Assembly (NCBI RefSeq): GCF_013409045.1
Contig: NZ_JACCBT010000001.1
Coordinates: 682,001 to 746,000, forward strand
Direction of reading: 5' to 3'
From: Actinomadura citrea
Lineage (GTDB): Bacteria; Actinomycetota; Actinomycetes; Streptosporangiales; Streptosporangiaceae
Length of the DNA stretch: 64,000 nt
Program-made: the position numbers and the translations under genes
Shown: positions 32,956-41,635 of the stretch, piece after piece
Position numbering within the stretch: the first letter of the stretch is position 1
Layout of the letters: each line of letters begins with the position of its first letter
The notes under the pieces: model-generated
What the model was told of the DNA's origin: nothing
Seen by the model: only the letters and a program-made list of their open reading frames with translations
Databases searched by the model: none

Positions 32956-33318
32956 ATGTCCGTCCTCAACGCTCTCGGCGCGGTCATCATCGACTGCGCC
33001 GATCACACCGCGCTGGCCGAGTTCTACCGGAAGGCCACCGGCTGGGAGGTCGCCTACGGCGACGACGACGTCGTCTACCTCGGCAACGGGTCCGCGCCGC
33101 AGCTGGCGCTCCAGCGGATCGAGGGCTACCGGCCCCCCGCGTGGCCCGGTCCCGCCAAGCACGCGCACCTGGACTTCGCCGTCACGGACGTCGAGGTCGC
33201 GGTGAAGGAACTGCTCGCTCTCGGCGCGAGCCGCCCGGACACCCAGCCCGGCGAGGGCGAGTGGGCGGTGCTCATCGACCCGGCGGGCCACCCGTTCTGC
33301 ATCGCCGCCGGCGACTGA
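32956..33318 (+). CDS. VOC superfamily (glyoxalase-like) protein
   Basis: A 120-residue protein of one paired beta-alpha-beta-beta-beta module, the Glyoxalase_6 size class. It starts with LGAVIIDCADHTALAEFYRK and ends with VLIDPAGHPFCIA, as in many actinobacterial VOC proteins. Metal-ligand positions are partly conserved (His in KHAHLDFAV). The substrate cannot be inferred. AGGGGG precedes ATG 32956. Confidence 0.88.
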   Translation: MSVLNALGAVIIDCADHTALAEFYRKATGWEVAYGDDDVVYLGNGSAPQLALQRIEGYRPPAWPGPAKHAHLDFAVTDVEVAVKELLALGASRPDTQPGEGEWAVLIDPAGHPFCIAAGD

Positions 33319-33450
33319 CCGGACTGGGACGGGTGAGGCTGCCGCGCGGTGCGGTGAGGGCCCGCTCCACGCGCCGGACGGGGGCGTGGCATCCGACCAA
33401 AGTCGGGGCGGGCGCTGACGGCGGTCGAAGCCGCCCTCACCTGCTTCGCG

Positions 33451-34569
33451 GTGGCGCCTCGGCGCGGCCCCCGGATCCTCGGGACGCTGAGCTTCCGGCT
33501 GGGGCTGGCGATCAACGAGCTCCCGTTCGTCGGCCTCGCCTGGCTCCTGGCGTCCACCCTGCTCGCGGCCGTCCAGGGAGATCTCGCGTCACCCGCCGCC
33601 CGGACCACGCTGGGGGCCGCCGTCCTCACCTCGGCCGGGCTCGCGGTCGTCGCGCGGCGGGGGCTGCTGGCGGGCCCCGTCTTGGAGAACGCCCTGGTCG
33701 AGGCATTGGGCAGCGACGCGCCCGGACCGCAGCGCGGTGTTCCGCTCGTCCGCATCGTGCTCAGGCCCTTCTCCGTCCGGCGACGCGACGTCGAGCGGGT
33801 GGCCGACGTCGCCTACGGGCCCGCGGGCAAGCGGAACCGGCTGGACGTCTACCGGCACCGCTCGCGTCCCGAGGGCGGCCCGGTGCTGGTCTACTTCCAC
33901 GGCGGCGGGTTCGTCGGCGGGCGCAAGAACAAGGAGGCGCGCCCGCTGCTCTACCGCCTGGCGAGCCAGGGATGGGTGTGCGTGAGCGCGAACTACCGGC
34001 TCCGGCCGGACGCGGACTTCCCCGACCACCTCGTCGACGCCAAGAGGGCCATCGCCTGGGTGAGGGAGCACGGGCACGAGTACGGCGCCGATCCTTCGAC
34101 GCTGTTCGTGGCGGGCAGTTCCGCGGGCGGGCACCTGGCGTCCATGGCGGCGCTGACGCCGAGCGACCCCGCGTTCCAGCCCGGCTTCGAGGCCGCCGAC
34201 ACCTCCGTGACCGGGGCGATCTCCCTGTACGGATACCACGGGGGCCTCGACGGCGAAGTGGACTCACCATCGTCGCCCGTGTCGCACGTCCGGCCGGACG
34301 CTCCCCCGTTCTTCGTCGCGCACGGCACCGCCGACACCCTCGTGCACATCGAGGGCACCCGCCTCTTCGTCGACCGTCTGCGCGGCGTCTCGACGAACCC
34401 CGTCGTGTACGCCGAACTGCCGGGCGCCCAGCACTCGTTCGACCTCTTCCGCTCGCTCCGCTTCGAGGCGGTCGTCAACGCCGTCGAAGCCTTCACCACC
34501 CAAGCTCGCCGGGCGGTGGCCCCCCGCGAGGGCGCTAGGCGGGCTGAGGGGACGTGCGGTCGGCGGTGA
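33451..34569 (+). CDS. HSL-type alpha/beta hydrolase (esterase) with N-terminal membrane region
   Basis: A 372-residue protein with two hydrophobic segments (about residues 24-42 and 52-72), then an HSL/GDXG-family hydrolase. HGGGF at 150-154 is the oxyanion motif, GSSAG at 222-226 holds nucleophile Ser224, Asp lies in HGTADTLV and His in LPGAQHSFD. GTG 33451 is the only upstream start; no clear ribosome-binding site precedes it, so the N-terminus is uncertain. Its last 35 bases overlap the end of the convergent ArsR gene. The tail beyond TTQARRAV is probably extra sequence. Confidence 0.82.
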   Translation: MAPRRGPRILGTLSFRLGLAINELPFVGLAWLLASTLLAAVQGDLASPAARTTLGAAVLTSAGLAVVARRGLLAGPVLENALVEALGSDAPGPQRGVPLVRIVLRPFSVRRRDVERVADVAYGPAGKRNRLDVYRHRSRPEGGPVLVYFHGGGFVGGRKNKEARPLLYRLASQGWVCVSANYRLRPDADFPDHLVDAKRAIAWVREHGHEYGADPSTLFVAGSSAGGHLASMAALTPSDPAFQPGFEAADTSVTGAISLYGYHGGLDGEVDSPSSPVSHVRPDAPPFFVAHGTADTLVHIEGTRLFVDRLRGVSTNPVVYAELPGAQHSFDLFRSLRFEAVVNAVEAFTTQARRAVAPREGARRAEGTCGRR

Positions 34570-34876
34570 CGATGGCGTCGACCAGCCCCGGGAAGACCTC
34601 GTCGATCTCGTCGCGCCGGAGGGCGTTCATCCGCGAGGTGCCGACGTAGTACTGCCGGATGAGCCCGGCCTCGCGCAGGATCCGGAAGTGGTGCGTGGCG
34701 GTGGAGTTGCTCACCGGCAGGTCGAAGGCCCCGCAACGGATGTCGGCGGAGGCTTCGCAGAGCTTCGTGACGATGCTCCGGCGCACCGGGTCGACAAGGG
34801 CTTCGAGGATCTGCTGCAGCGGGATCGTCCCGACGTCGGGGTGTGACGGGATGCGGTCGGCCTCCATGGAACCCAT
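34535..34876 (-). CDS. ArsR family winged-helix regulator
   Basis: A 113-residue regulator with LVDPVRRSIVTKLCEA, the recognition region NSTATHHFRILREAGLIRQ and the wing YYVGTSRMNALRRDE, characteristic of ArsR proteins acting on oxidoreductase genes. No Cys metal-binding ELCVCDL-type motif is present, so it is probably not a metal sensor. Start may be ATG 34876 or the in-frame ATG 34867. It is divergent from a quinone-oxidoreductase-like gene, with an inverted repeat directly at its start. Confidence 0.9.
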   Translation of the reverse strand: MGSMEADRIPSHPDVGTIPLQQILEALVDPVRRSIVTKLCEASADIRCGAFDLPVSNSTATHHFRILREAGLIRQYYVGTSRMNALRRDEIDEVFPGLVDAIVTADRTSPQPA

Positions 34877-34913
34877 AGTACGACACCCATCAAAGTTTGA
34901 CAGCGATCGTACT
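34877..34913. promoter_or_regulatory. Inverted repeat AGTACGA / TCGTACT, likely ArsR operator
   Basis: AGTACGA (34877-34883) and TCGTACT (34907-34913) are exact reverse complements 23 bp apart, in the 81-bp gap between the divergent ArsR and dehydrogenase genes. The left arm abuts the ArsR start codon, so binding would block both promoters. Confidence 0.55.
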
Positions 34914-34957
34914 TAGGGGTTCAGTAGACCGACCTGCTACGAGGAAGGGCCTGCGCA

Positions 34958-35956
34958 ATGGCCAAGACGGTGATGTTCCACGAGCTCGGCGGTCCCGAGG
35001 TGATGAGGCTTGAGGACGTGGAGGTCGGCGAACCCGGCCCGGGTGAGCTGCGGATCCGCGTGGAGGCGATCGGGCTCAACCGGGCCGAGGTGCTGTTCCG
35101 GACCGGCCGCTACATCGAGCCGGTGAAGGCGTTCCCGGCCAGGCTGGGCACCGAGGCGGCGGGCGTGGTGGAGGCGGTCGGCGTGGGCGCCGGCTGGTTT
35201 CGGCCAGGGCAGCCGGTCAGCACCGTGCCGGGGTTCTCGCAGAACGAGTACGGGGTCTACGCCGAGCGGGCGATCGTGCCCGCCTCGGCCGTCCTGCCCC
35301 GTCCCGAGGGCCTCGGCGCGGTCGAGGGCGCGGCGGTGTGGATGCCGTATCTGACGGCCTATGGCGCGCTGGTCGAGGTCGGCGGCATGCGGCCCGGCGA
35401 CACGGTCGTGCTGAACGCGGCGTCCAGCAGCGTGGGGCTGGCCGCCATCCATGTCGCCGACCGGATCGGGGCGACCCCGATCGCCCTGACCCGGACCGCC
35501 GCCAAGAAGGACGCGCTGCTCAGGGAGGGCGCGGCCGAAGTGATCGTCACCGGGTCGGACGACGTGGCCGGACGGGTGCTCGCGGCGACCACCGGCCGGG
35601 GCGCCGAGTTCGTCTTCGACGCCGTCGCGGGCCCCGGCGTGACGGACCTGGCCCGGCTGGTCGCACCCGACGGGACGCTCCTGGTGTACGGGGCGCTGAG
35701 CGGTGAACCGACCCCCTATCCGGGCATCGACCTCGGCATGCCGGCACTGAACATGCGCACGTACACGATGCTGGAGACGACCAGGGACCCCGAACGCCTC
35801 CGCCGCGCCGCCGCCTTCGTGACCTCCGGCCTGCGCTCAGGCGCGTTCCGCCCCGTCATCGACCGCACCTTCTCCCTGGCCGACATGGCCGACGCCCACC
35901 GCCACCTGGAGTCGAACACCCAGATCGGCAAGATCGTCGTGACCGTCCCCCGCTGA
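34958..35956 (+). CDS. Zinc-independent MDR quinone oxidoreductase
   Basis: A 332-residue medium-chain reductase of the NADPH:quinone reductase group: GROES-like N-terminal domain (GLNRAEVLFRTGRY near residues 38-51), then a Rossmann domain with VLNAASSSVGLAAI near 149-162 as the cofactor loop, and a C-terminal MADAHRHLESNTQIGKIVV. The catalytic-zinc Cys/His set of alcohol dehydrogenases is missing. GAGGAAGGG precedes ATG 34958. Probably repressed by the divergent ArsR protein. Confidence 0.88.
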   Translation: MAKTVMFHELGGPEVMRLEDVEVGEPGPGELRIRVEAIGLNRAEVLFRTGRYIEPVKAFPARLGTEAAGVVEAVGVGAGWFRPGQPVSTVPGFSQNEYGVYAERAIVPASAVLPRPEGLGAVEGAAVWMPYLTAYGALVEVGGMRPGDTVVLNAASSSVGLAAIHVADRIGATPIALTRTAAKKDALLREGAAEVIVTGSDDVAGRVLAATTGRGAEFVFDAVAGPGVTDLARLVAPDGTLLVYGALSGEPTPYPGIDLGMPALNMRTYTMLETTRDPERLRRAAAFVTSGLRSGAFRPVIDRTFSLADMADAHRHLESNTQIGKIVVTVPR

Positions 35957-36038
35957 CGCCGAGCGGAGCCCGCGCCGGCGCCCCGGTGGAGAGCGTGGAT
36001 CCGGGGGAGCGCTCACCCGCGGGGCGGCGGCGCAACGA

Positions 36039-36614
36039 TCACTCCGCTGAGCTGGAGTGTTTGCGCTGGTTGGCATTGAAGCGCGCCTTCTTCTGGCGAT
36101 TCCCGCACGTGTTCATGTCACACCATTTGCGGGTGCGGCTTTGGCTGGTGTCGAAGAAGGCGGCCCGGCAGGTCGGCGATGCGCACAAGGCCAGTTTTCC
36201 GTCTCGTTCGCCGGCAAGGATGCTGATCGCGTCGGCGGCGATCACGCTGAGGGCGTCCTCCACGCACGAGGCCGAGCTGAGCCGCCATTGCCGCCTGCCC
36301 TCGGGCGTCAGGATCGCAGCGGCCCGGCCCTCGGCGCTGCGGTCATTGATGACCTGGACGGCGGATGCGGGGAGAGCGTCCTGGATCGCGGCCGCTGTCG
36401 CGGCGAGGTGGATCGACTCCCTCAGTTCCCGGGCGAGGTCGAGCTGGGCAGGGGTGCAGGAGTCCACGGCGAGGCCGTTCACTGCCAGCCAGTCGACGAG
36501 TCGGTGCGGCGTGGGGATGCGCTCCAGAGCGTCGCCGTGACGCTCCGTCAGAGTCCCCGTGAAGCTGGTCGCCAGCACGGTACCGAGGCGAAAGTCAGGG
36601 AAGCCGGCACGCAT
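36039..36614 (-). CDS. CGNR zinc-finger/ABATE-domain regulator
   Basis: A 191-residue protein with an N-terminal ABATE-like region (residues 1-130) and a C-terminal CGNR zinc finger, LCASPTCRAAFFDTSQ then RKWCDMNTCGNRQKKARF, with four Cys as metal ligands. Such proteins are taken to be stress-linked DNA-binding regulators. It is divergent from an epoxide hydrolase gene, and a strong palindrome lies between them, so autoregulation with control of the hydrolase is likely. Confidence 0.9.
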   Translation of the reverse strand: MRAGFPDFRLGTVLATSFTGTLTERHGDALERIPTPHRLVDWLAVNGLAVDSCTPAQLDLARELRESIHLAATAAAIQDALPASAVQVINDRSAEGRAAAILTPEGRRQWRLSSASCVEDALSVIAADAISILAGERDGKLALCASPTCRAAFFDTSQSRTRKWCDMNTCGNRQKKARFNANQRKHSSSAE

Positions 36615-36622
36615 GGAACCAC

Positions 36623-36675
36623 CTTAGCCGGTTGCATGCCGTCGTGACGGCATGTTAGAACCGTCTTAGCCGGTT
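36623..36675. promoter_or_regulatory. Operator region: 9-bp palindrome flanked by 11-bp direct repeats
   Basis: CATGCCGTC (36635-36643) and GACGGCATG (36646-36654) form a perfect inverted repeat with a two-base centre. CTTAGCCGGTT occurs on both sides, at 36623-36633 and 36665-36675. It sits between the divergent CGNR and epoxide hydrolase genes. Confidence 0.6.
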
Positions 36676-36696
36676 CCTCGATGGCCAGGAGGTCTC

Positions 36697-37869
36697 ATGC
36701 CCCGTCCGACCAGCGACGTCCGAGCATTCGAAGCCCGCGCGACTGACGCCGACCTCGACGACCTGCGGGCGCGACTGGCCGCGGCGCGGCTACCGGAGGC
36801 CGAGACGGTCCGTCGCGCCGCGCCCGACCCTCGCCGATGGGAACAGGGCGTTCCTCTCGCCGACCTCGTCGATGTCGTGAACTACTGGCGCACCGGGTAC
36901 AAGTGGCGGCCGTTCGAAGAGCGCCTCAACCGTGTCGGCCAGTACCGCACGACCATTGATGATCTGGGAATTCACTTCCTGCACCGCCGCTCCGCGCGCG
37001 CGGACGCCACTCCTCTGATCCTGACGCACGGCTGGCCGGGCAGTATTGCCGAGTTCATCGATGTGGTGGACGAGCTGGCGGATCCGAAAGATGCGGACGC
37101 GCCGGCGTTCCACGTCGTGGTCCCGTCGCTGCCAGGCTTCGGTTACAGCGACAAGCCGGCCACCACCGGGTGGGGAACCGAAAAGATCGCGGCCGCATGG
37201 GTGGAACTGATGGGAAGGCTCGGCTACAGCAAGTTCGCAGCCCACGGCGGCGACTGGGGAGGCAATATCACCACGGTTCTCGGCGGCAGGTTCCCGGCGC
37301 ACGTTCTCGGCATCCACACACTGTTCGCGGAGGCGCCGCCCGGGTTGACGACGGACGGGCTGACGGCGGTCGAGCGCAGGTGGACCGAGGAAACCCGCGA
37401 TTTCTGGCGGCACCGCGCGGCGTACGCGAAGCAGCAGGCAACCCGACCGCAGACCATCGGCTACTCGCTCGTCGACTCACCGGTCGGGCTTCTCGCCTGG
37501 ATCCTCGACAAGTTCGCCGAGTGGTCGGACACCGAGGACAGCCCGTTCGAGACGATCTCCAGAGACAGGATTCTTGACGACGTCACCCTCTACTGGCTGA
37601 CGCGAAGCGGCGCATCGGCGGCCCGCATTTACTACGAAAGCCACAACTCGCTCGATCCCGAACTTCGGGTCGACGTCCCGTCGGCGATCAGTATGTATCC
37701 CCGCGACATCGAGAAGTGTCCGCGCCCCTGGGCACAGGAGCGGTACCGACAGATCGTCCGGTGGAGGTCGCCCGAAAGCGGGGGACATTTCCCGTCGCTG
37801 GAGGTTCCCGAGTACTTCGTCAAGGATCTGCAAGAAGGCCTCGCGGCGGTGCTGGCCGCTCATCGGTGA
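36697..37869 (+). CDS. Epoxide hydrolase (EHN domain, alpha/beta fold)
   Basis: A 390-residue enzyme converting epoxides to diols. The N-terminal EHN segment (residues 8-110) is followed by HGWPGS at 111-116 (oxyanion region), HGGDWGGN with the nucleophile Asp186, and GGHFPSLEVPE with the base His near 364. Length and order agree with microsomal-type bacterial epoxide hydrolases. GGAGG precedes ATG 36697. No signal peptide. Probably controlled by the divergent CGNR regulator. Confidence 0.92.
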   Translation: MPRPTSDVRAFEARATDADLDDLRARLAAARLPEAETVRRAAPDPRRWEQGVPLADLVDVVNYWRTGYKWRPFEERLNRVGQYRTTIDDLGIHFLHRRSARADATPLILTHGWPGSIAEFIDVVDELADPKDADAPAFHVVVPSLPGFGYSDKPATTGWGTEKIAAAWVELMGRLGYSKFAAHGGDWGGNITTVLGGRFPAHVLGIHTLFAEAPPGLTTDGLTAVERRWTEETRDFWRHRAAYAKQQATRPQTIGYSLVDSPVGLLAWILDKFAEWSDTEDSPFETISRDRILDDVTLYWLTRSGASAARIYYESHNSLDPELRVDVPSAISMYPRDIEKCPRPWAQERYRQIVRWRSPESGGHFPSLEVPEYFVKDLQEGLAAVLAAHR

Positions 37870-37902
37870 ACGCGCTGGATTGCCACCCCTCGTCGCGTTG
37901 GT

Positions 37903-38298
37903 CTACAGCGTGTAGGTGAGGGTGAGAACCTGGAATTCGCGTTCCATCGCCTGGCCGGAGATGCCGGCCAGGCCTCCGGTTCCGGAGTTGGGGACGATGC
38001 TGCCGTGGCTGCTCTGCTCCTCCCCGTCGGCGAGCCCGAAATGCTGGATGACGAAGGTGCCCTGTCGCCCGTCGAGCGTCCCCTCGATCCGCTCGGATGC
38101 CACATAGCCGCCGCCGGCACCTCCCTGGGTGGTCAACACCTCCGCGACGCCCGTACCGTCGATCACGCCCTGGTACCGCTTGCGGATCGCGACCCGGGTC
38201 ATCCTGGGCCCCTCGGAAGGCTCCTCGTACACGCTCTCGTCGAAGTCGGTGATCTCGAACTTGGCCTCGACAGTGCGCTGTTCCTGCTGGTAGGTCAT
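37903..38298 (-). CDS. DUF3224 family protein
   Basis: A 131-residue soluble beta-barrel type protein. Conserved landmarks are AKFEITDFDES near the start, AIRKRYQGVIDGTG, YVASERIEGTLDGRQGTFVIQHFG and VVPNSGTGGLAGISG near the end, all typical of DUF3224. Family function is unknown; members resemble allene-oxide-cyclase-like barrels. Convergent with the epoxide hydrolase gene, 33 bp apart. Confidence 0.88.
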   Translation of the reverse strand: MTYQQEQRTVEAKFEITDFDESVYEEPSEGPRMTRVAIRKRYQGVIDGTGVAEVLTTQGGAGGGYVASERIEGTLDGRQGTFVIQHFGLADGEEQSSHGSIVPNSGTGGLAGISGQAMEREFQVLTLTYTL

Positions 38299-38345
38299 GG
38301 TGCCGAAGACTAGTCCGCGCCTCTCGAAGCACCTCCAGCCCCCCG

Positions 38346-39008
38346 GTGATCCCCGCGTGCCGCCGCGGTCTCAGCGCAGTAGGGACGTACGAAGGAGTCT
38401 TATGCTCGCCCTCGCGCGAATCGCCGAGGCCCCCGAAAGTCCTGACCCGCCATCTGGAGTCGCCCGATGGCGCGCGCCTCGTTTTTCGCCCCATGGCCCG
38501 CACCGACGCCGAGAGCCTGGCCGGTTTCCTCACGGGGCTGTCCCCTGAGACTCGAAGGTTCAGCACGTTCGACGGCCACGACCTGGCGGCCGCCCGGGAG
38601 TTGTGTTCGGCCATCGCGCGCTACGACAAGCTTCGTCTGGTGCTGGAGGAAGAAGCGTCGGGCGGGATCGTAGGGCTGCTGGAGTTCAGTCTCTCGCTGC
38701 CGCAGAACGACGTCGCGCGCTACCGCAAGGCCGGAATCCACCTGGACGAGGGGACCGACTGCCGGTTCGGCCCGACCCTGGCCGACGAACACCAGGGCAA
38801 GGGGCTGGCGACGCAGGTCTTTCCGCTCATATGCGAGGTCGCCCGGCGACTCGGCAAGCGCAGGATCATCCTGTGGGGCGGCGTCCTGGCGGACAACCCC
38901 CGTGCCATCCGCTACTACGAGAAGAACGGCTTCAGGACGGTCGGATCCTTCACCGGGCCCGACGGCCAAAGATCCCTCGACATGATTCTGGACATCATCC
39001 CTCGGTAG
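38346..39008 (+). CDS. GNAT family N-acetyltransferase, start uncertain
   Basis: The GNAT core is clear: ARLVFRPMARTDAESLAGFL, an acetyl-CoA loop near GPTLADEHQGKGLATQVF, and NPRAIRYYEKNGFRTVG near the end. The in-frame GTG 38346 has no ribosome-binding site. A well-placed AGGAG precedes ATG 38402 in a different frame (MLALARIAEAPES), and the homologous region begins only near VLTRHLESPDG. Either translation begins at a weak in-frame codon or a small frameshift between 38402 and 38440 broke the natural start. The acceptor is unknown. Confidence 0.78.
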   Translation: MIPACRRGLSAVGTYEGVLCSPSRESPRPPKVLTRHLESPDGARLVFRPMARTDAESLAGFLTGLSPETRRFSTFDGHDLAAARELCSAIARYDKLRLVLEEEASGGIVGLLEFSLSLPQNDVARYRKAGIHLDEGTDCRFGPTLADEHQGKGLATQVFPLICEVARRLGKRRIILWGGVLADNPRAIRYYEKNGFRTVGSFTGPDGQRSLDMILDIIPR

Positions 39009-39188
39009 GCGGCTGCCAACATGGTCGCGGCGGGCATGTCATCGAGACCGCGCTGAGGGCCGATGCGCGCCGCCGTGTCCGCCCCGGCGATGTGCCCCCG
39101 GAGTCGGCTGCCACCGCCAGGAAGTGGGAACCGGAAGCGGGCGGCTCGGCAACAACGGGTGTCCCGACCCGAAGCCGAGAGGCCGTGT

Positions 39189-39788
39189 ATGAGCACTGCG
39201 AGTGAAGAGGACGCCGATGACGCATCCGTCATCAGGCGCTCCCGGCAGGAGCCCGAGGCGTTCGCCGAGGTGTTCCGGCGATACGCCCCGGACATCAAGC
39301 GGTACGTGATCCGCCGGCTGGGCGCCGATGCGGCCGAGGACGTGGTGGCCGAGACGTTCCTGGCCGCGTTCCGGCAGCGCGACCGGTACGACCTGGCTCG
39401 TCCGAACGCGCGTCCCTGGTTGTACGGGATCGCCACCAACCTGATGGGCCGGCATGTGCGGGCGGAGGTGCGGCAGCTCCGCGTCCTGGAGCGGATGGGC
39501 ACCGACCCGGTGATGGAGCCGTTCACGGAGCGAAGTGACGAACGGCTCAGCGCGGGGGCGTCCGCCAGGGCGCTGGCGAGGGCGCTGGCCGCGCTGCCGA
39601 GGGGGCACCGCGACGCGCTGCTCCTGGTCGCCTGGGGCGATCTCAGTTACGCGGAGGCCGCGCAGGCGCTGGACGTGCGCGTCGGGACGGTGCGGTCCCG
39701 CATCAACCGGGCCAGGCACAGGCTTCGCAGGCACCTCGGTGCGACCGAATCCAATATCTACGTCCGTGAGGAGCCCGTCCATGAATGA
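39189..39788 (+). CDS. ECF RNA polymerase sigma factor
   Basis: A 199-residue ECF sigma factor: region 2 covers FAEVFRRYAPDIKRYVIRRLG to DRYDLARPNARPWLYGIATN, and region 4 has LPRGHRDALLLVAWGDLSYAEAAQALDVRVGTVRSRINRAR. ATG 39189 is used, as the upstream frame from 39063 is rich in Arg and Pro and lacks homology. Its stop overlaps the following gene by eight bases. Such sigma factors are paired with CU044_5270 membrane proteins that appear to act as anti-sigma factors. Confidence 0.92.
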   Translation: MSTASEEDADDASVIRRSRQEPEAFAEVFRRYAPDIKRYVIRRLGADAAEDVVAETFLAAFRQRDRYDLARPNARPWLYGIATNLMGRHVRAEVRQLRVLERMGTDPVMEPFTERSDERLSAGASARALARALAALPRGHRDALLLVAWGDLSYAEAAQALDVRVGTVRSRINRARHRLRRHLGATESNIYVREEPVHE

Positions 39789-40827
39789 GATGACCGAGCT
39801 CGACCGGTTCCGCTCGGACGTCCCCGAGCTCGACCTGACCGACGTGCGGGCCGAGGAGCGCCTACTGATGAACGCCATTCAGGAAACGAGCCCGGATCGG
39901 GAGCGCGCCGCCGTGCAGCGCACCTCCGACCGCCGCCGGCGGGCCCGGCGGGGATGGGTCGGTCTCGCGGCCGGGTTGACTGCCGCCGCCACGGCCGGGG
40001 TCATCGCGGTCAACGCGGGCGGGGAGCCCGGCGCTCCTCAGGTCGTGCACACGATGCCCGTGGCGTCGGTGCAGGTGCTCAAGCGGGCCGCCGACAGCGC
40101 GGCCAAGTCCCCGGAGCTGCACCCCCGTCCCGGCCAGTTCCTGGTCTTCGCCTCGCGGACCACGGACACCGTCGAGAGCAACTCCGGCGGTCGCCACGAA
40201 CGGTACCTGGACCGGCAGGAACGGAAGATCTGGCTGCCCGTGGACGGCGACGCAACACACGGCGTCCTGTGGGCCAAGAAGCTGGAGCCCAAGGCTTACC
40301 CGGGATGGCCTGTCCCGTCCCAGGCCCGTCAGGACGTCGGCAACAGTTCGCTGTCCAAGGCCGCCGACTTCGACGACCGTGCCGAGCACCTGCGCAACGA
40401 CTACGCCTACCTGAGCCGCCTGCCGGTCGATCCGGCGAAGATGTACGAGCACCTGTACATCGGCCTGGGCACCGGCCCCGAAGCCGACGCCACGGCGTGG
40501 CAGAACGTCGGAGGCATGCTCACCGAGGCCTACATGCCCCGCGCGCAGAGGGCCGCGCTGTTCCGGGCGGCGGCGGCCATCCACGGCGTCACGACCGTCG
40601 GCCGCGCGGTGGACGCGGCGGGCCGGACCGGCGTCGCCGTCACGCTGGCCACGGCCGGCTCTGGTGTCCGCGAGGAGTACATCTTCGACGAGAAGACCTA
40701 CGAGTTCCTCGGACATCGCAGCGTCGTCACCAAGGCCCGGGAGGCGCAGGCGCCGGTCGGGAGCGTGCTGACCAACTCGGCGCAGCTGAAAATCTCCATC
40801 GCCGACCAGCCCCCCGCGGTGAACTGA
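39781..40827 (+). CDS. CU044_5270 family membrane protein, probable sigma-factor partner
   Basis: A 348-residue single-pass protein. Residues 1-55 are a charged cytoplasmic part with LDRFRSDVPELDL and EERLLMNAI, the family hallmark next to ECF genes. A helix at about 58-78 follows, then an extracytoplasmic domain of 260 residues with MYEHLYIGLG, LPVDPAKMY and EYIFDEKTYEFLGHR. It starts eight bases before the sigma stop, so expression is coupled. An anti-sigma function is inferred from position and family. Confidence 0.87.
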   Translation: MNEMTELDRFRSDVPELDLTDVRAEERLLMNAIQETSPDRERAAVQRTSDRRRRARRGWVGLAAGLTAAATAGVIAVNAGGEPGAPQVVHTMPVASVQVLKRAADSAAKSPELHPRPGQFLVFASRTTDTVESNSGGRHERYLDRQERKIWLPVDGDATHGVLWAKKLEPKAYPGWPVPSQARQDVGNSSLSKAADFDDRAEHLRNDYAYLSRLPVDPAKMYEHLYIGLGTGPEADATAWQNVGGMLTEAYMPRAQRAALFRAAAAIHGVTTVGRAVDAAGRTGVAVTLATAGSGVREEYIFDEKTYEFLGHRSVVTKAREAQAPVGSVLTNSAQLKISIADQPPAVN

Positions 40828-40925
40828 GCCCGATGCGCAGGTGGGGCCGGTGACCTCGACCGGCCCCACTCCGCCGTGACGGCCGCGTTCCCTGTGGAGG
40901 CCGCAGTGGGGGCACTCAGGACCGG

Positions 40926-41522
40926 TCAGGACGCCGTCGCGATCGAAACGAGCGCCAGCGCCATGGCTCCGGCGCACACGACGCCGGCGACCGCGAAGGC
41001 GATCCGGTAGGGATGCCGCTCGGCCCACGACACAAGGCCCGGATACGTCTTGGCGAATTCCTTGGCGTCGACGGGACCCTCGGGCCCGCCGCAGGGCACG
41101 CCGAGCGCGTCCACCAACCGGGTGAGATCCTCGCGCGTGTAGAGACCGCCCTGCACCCTGAAGAGCAGGGCGCGTTGCGCGTCGAGTAGGAACAGGCTCT
41201 CGCCCGCCCCTCCGCGGGGCGCGATGATGCTCGCGCGCACGACTTCTGCGACGCGCGAGCGTGGCCGGCGCTTCCGGCCGAACAGTCCCTGGACGACCAA
41301 CTCGTGAGCCGTCAGGGTGATCCGGGCGCTGAGGAGGGCCCCGATCCCCAGGGGGATCAGCACGGCGAACAGGCCGCCCACGATCAGGGCGAAAACGGCC
41401 GGGGCGTCGCCGATCAGGATCGCGGCGACGATGCTCACCGTGGCCGCCGCCAGGACGGCCAGAACGATCAGTCCTGCCCGGAAGTCCGGCCGGAGCACGA
41501 GATCATCCTGAACGCCGCTCAC
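40926..41522 (-). CDS. PH-domain-like membrane protein of unknown function
   Basis: A 198-residue protein from GTG 41522. Two N-terminal helices (about residues 13-32 and 36-58) are followed by a small bacterial PH-like domain (RITLTAHELVVQGLFGRKRR ... LLFRVQGGLYTREDLTRLVDALG), and a third helix lies near 175-195. The layout matches small actinobacterial PH-domain proteins. AAGGGG lies about a dozen bases upstream of the start. No operon partner is evident. Confidence 0.7.
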   Translation of the reverse strand: MSGVQDDLVLRPDFRAGLIVLAVLAAATVSIVAAILIGDAPAVFALIVGGLFAVLIPLGIGALLSARITLTAHELVVQGLFGRKRRPRSRVAEVVRASIIAPRGGAGESLFLLDAQRALLFRVQGGLYTREDLTRLVDALGVPCGGPEGPVDAKEFAKTYPGLVSWAERHPYRIAFAVAGVVCAGAMALALVSIATAS

Positions 41523-41635
41523 GCCGACACCGCCCCTTCCCCGACTCCTCAAGAGCTTGCCGTAACGCTGGTGATGCTCCGGCTGTCGTGCTCGGGTTCG
41601 GGTGGTGCGTAGCTCACCGGCGTGCCGCGCCAGGT

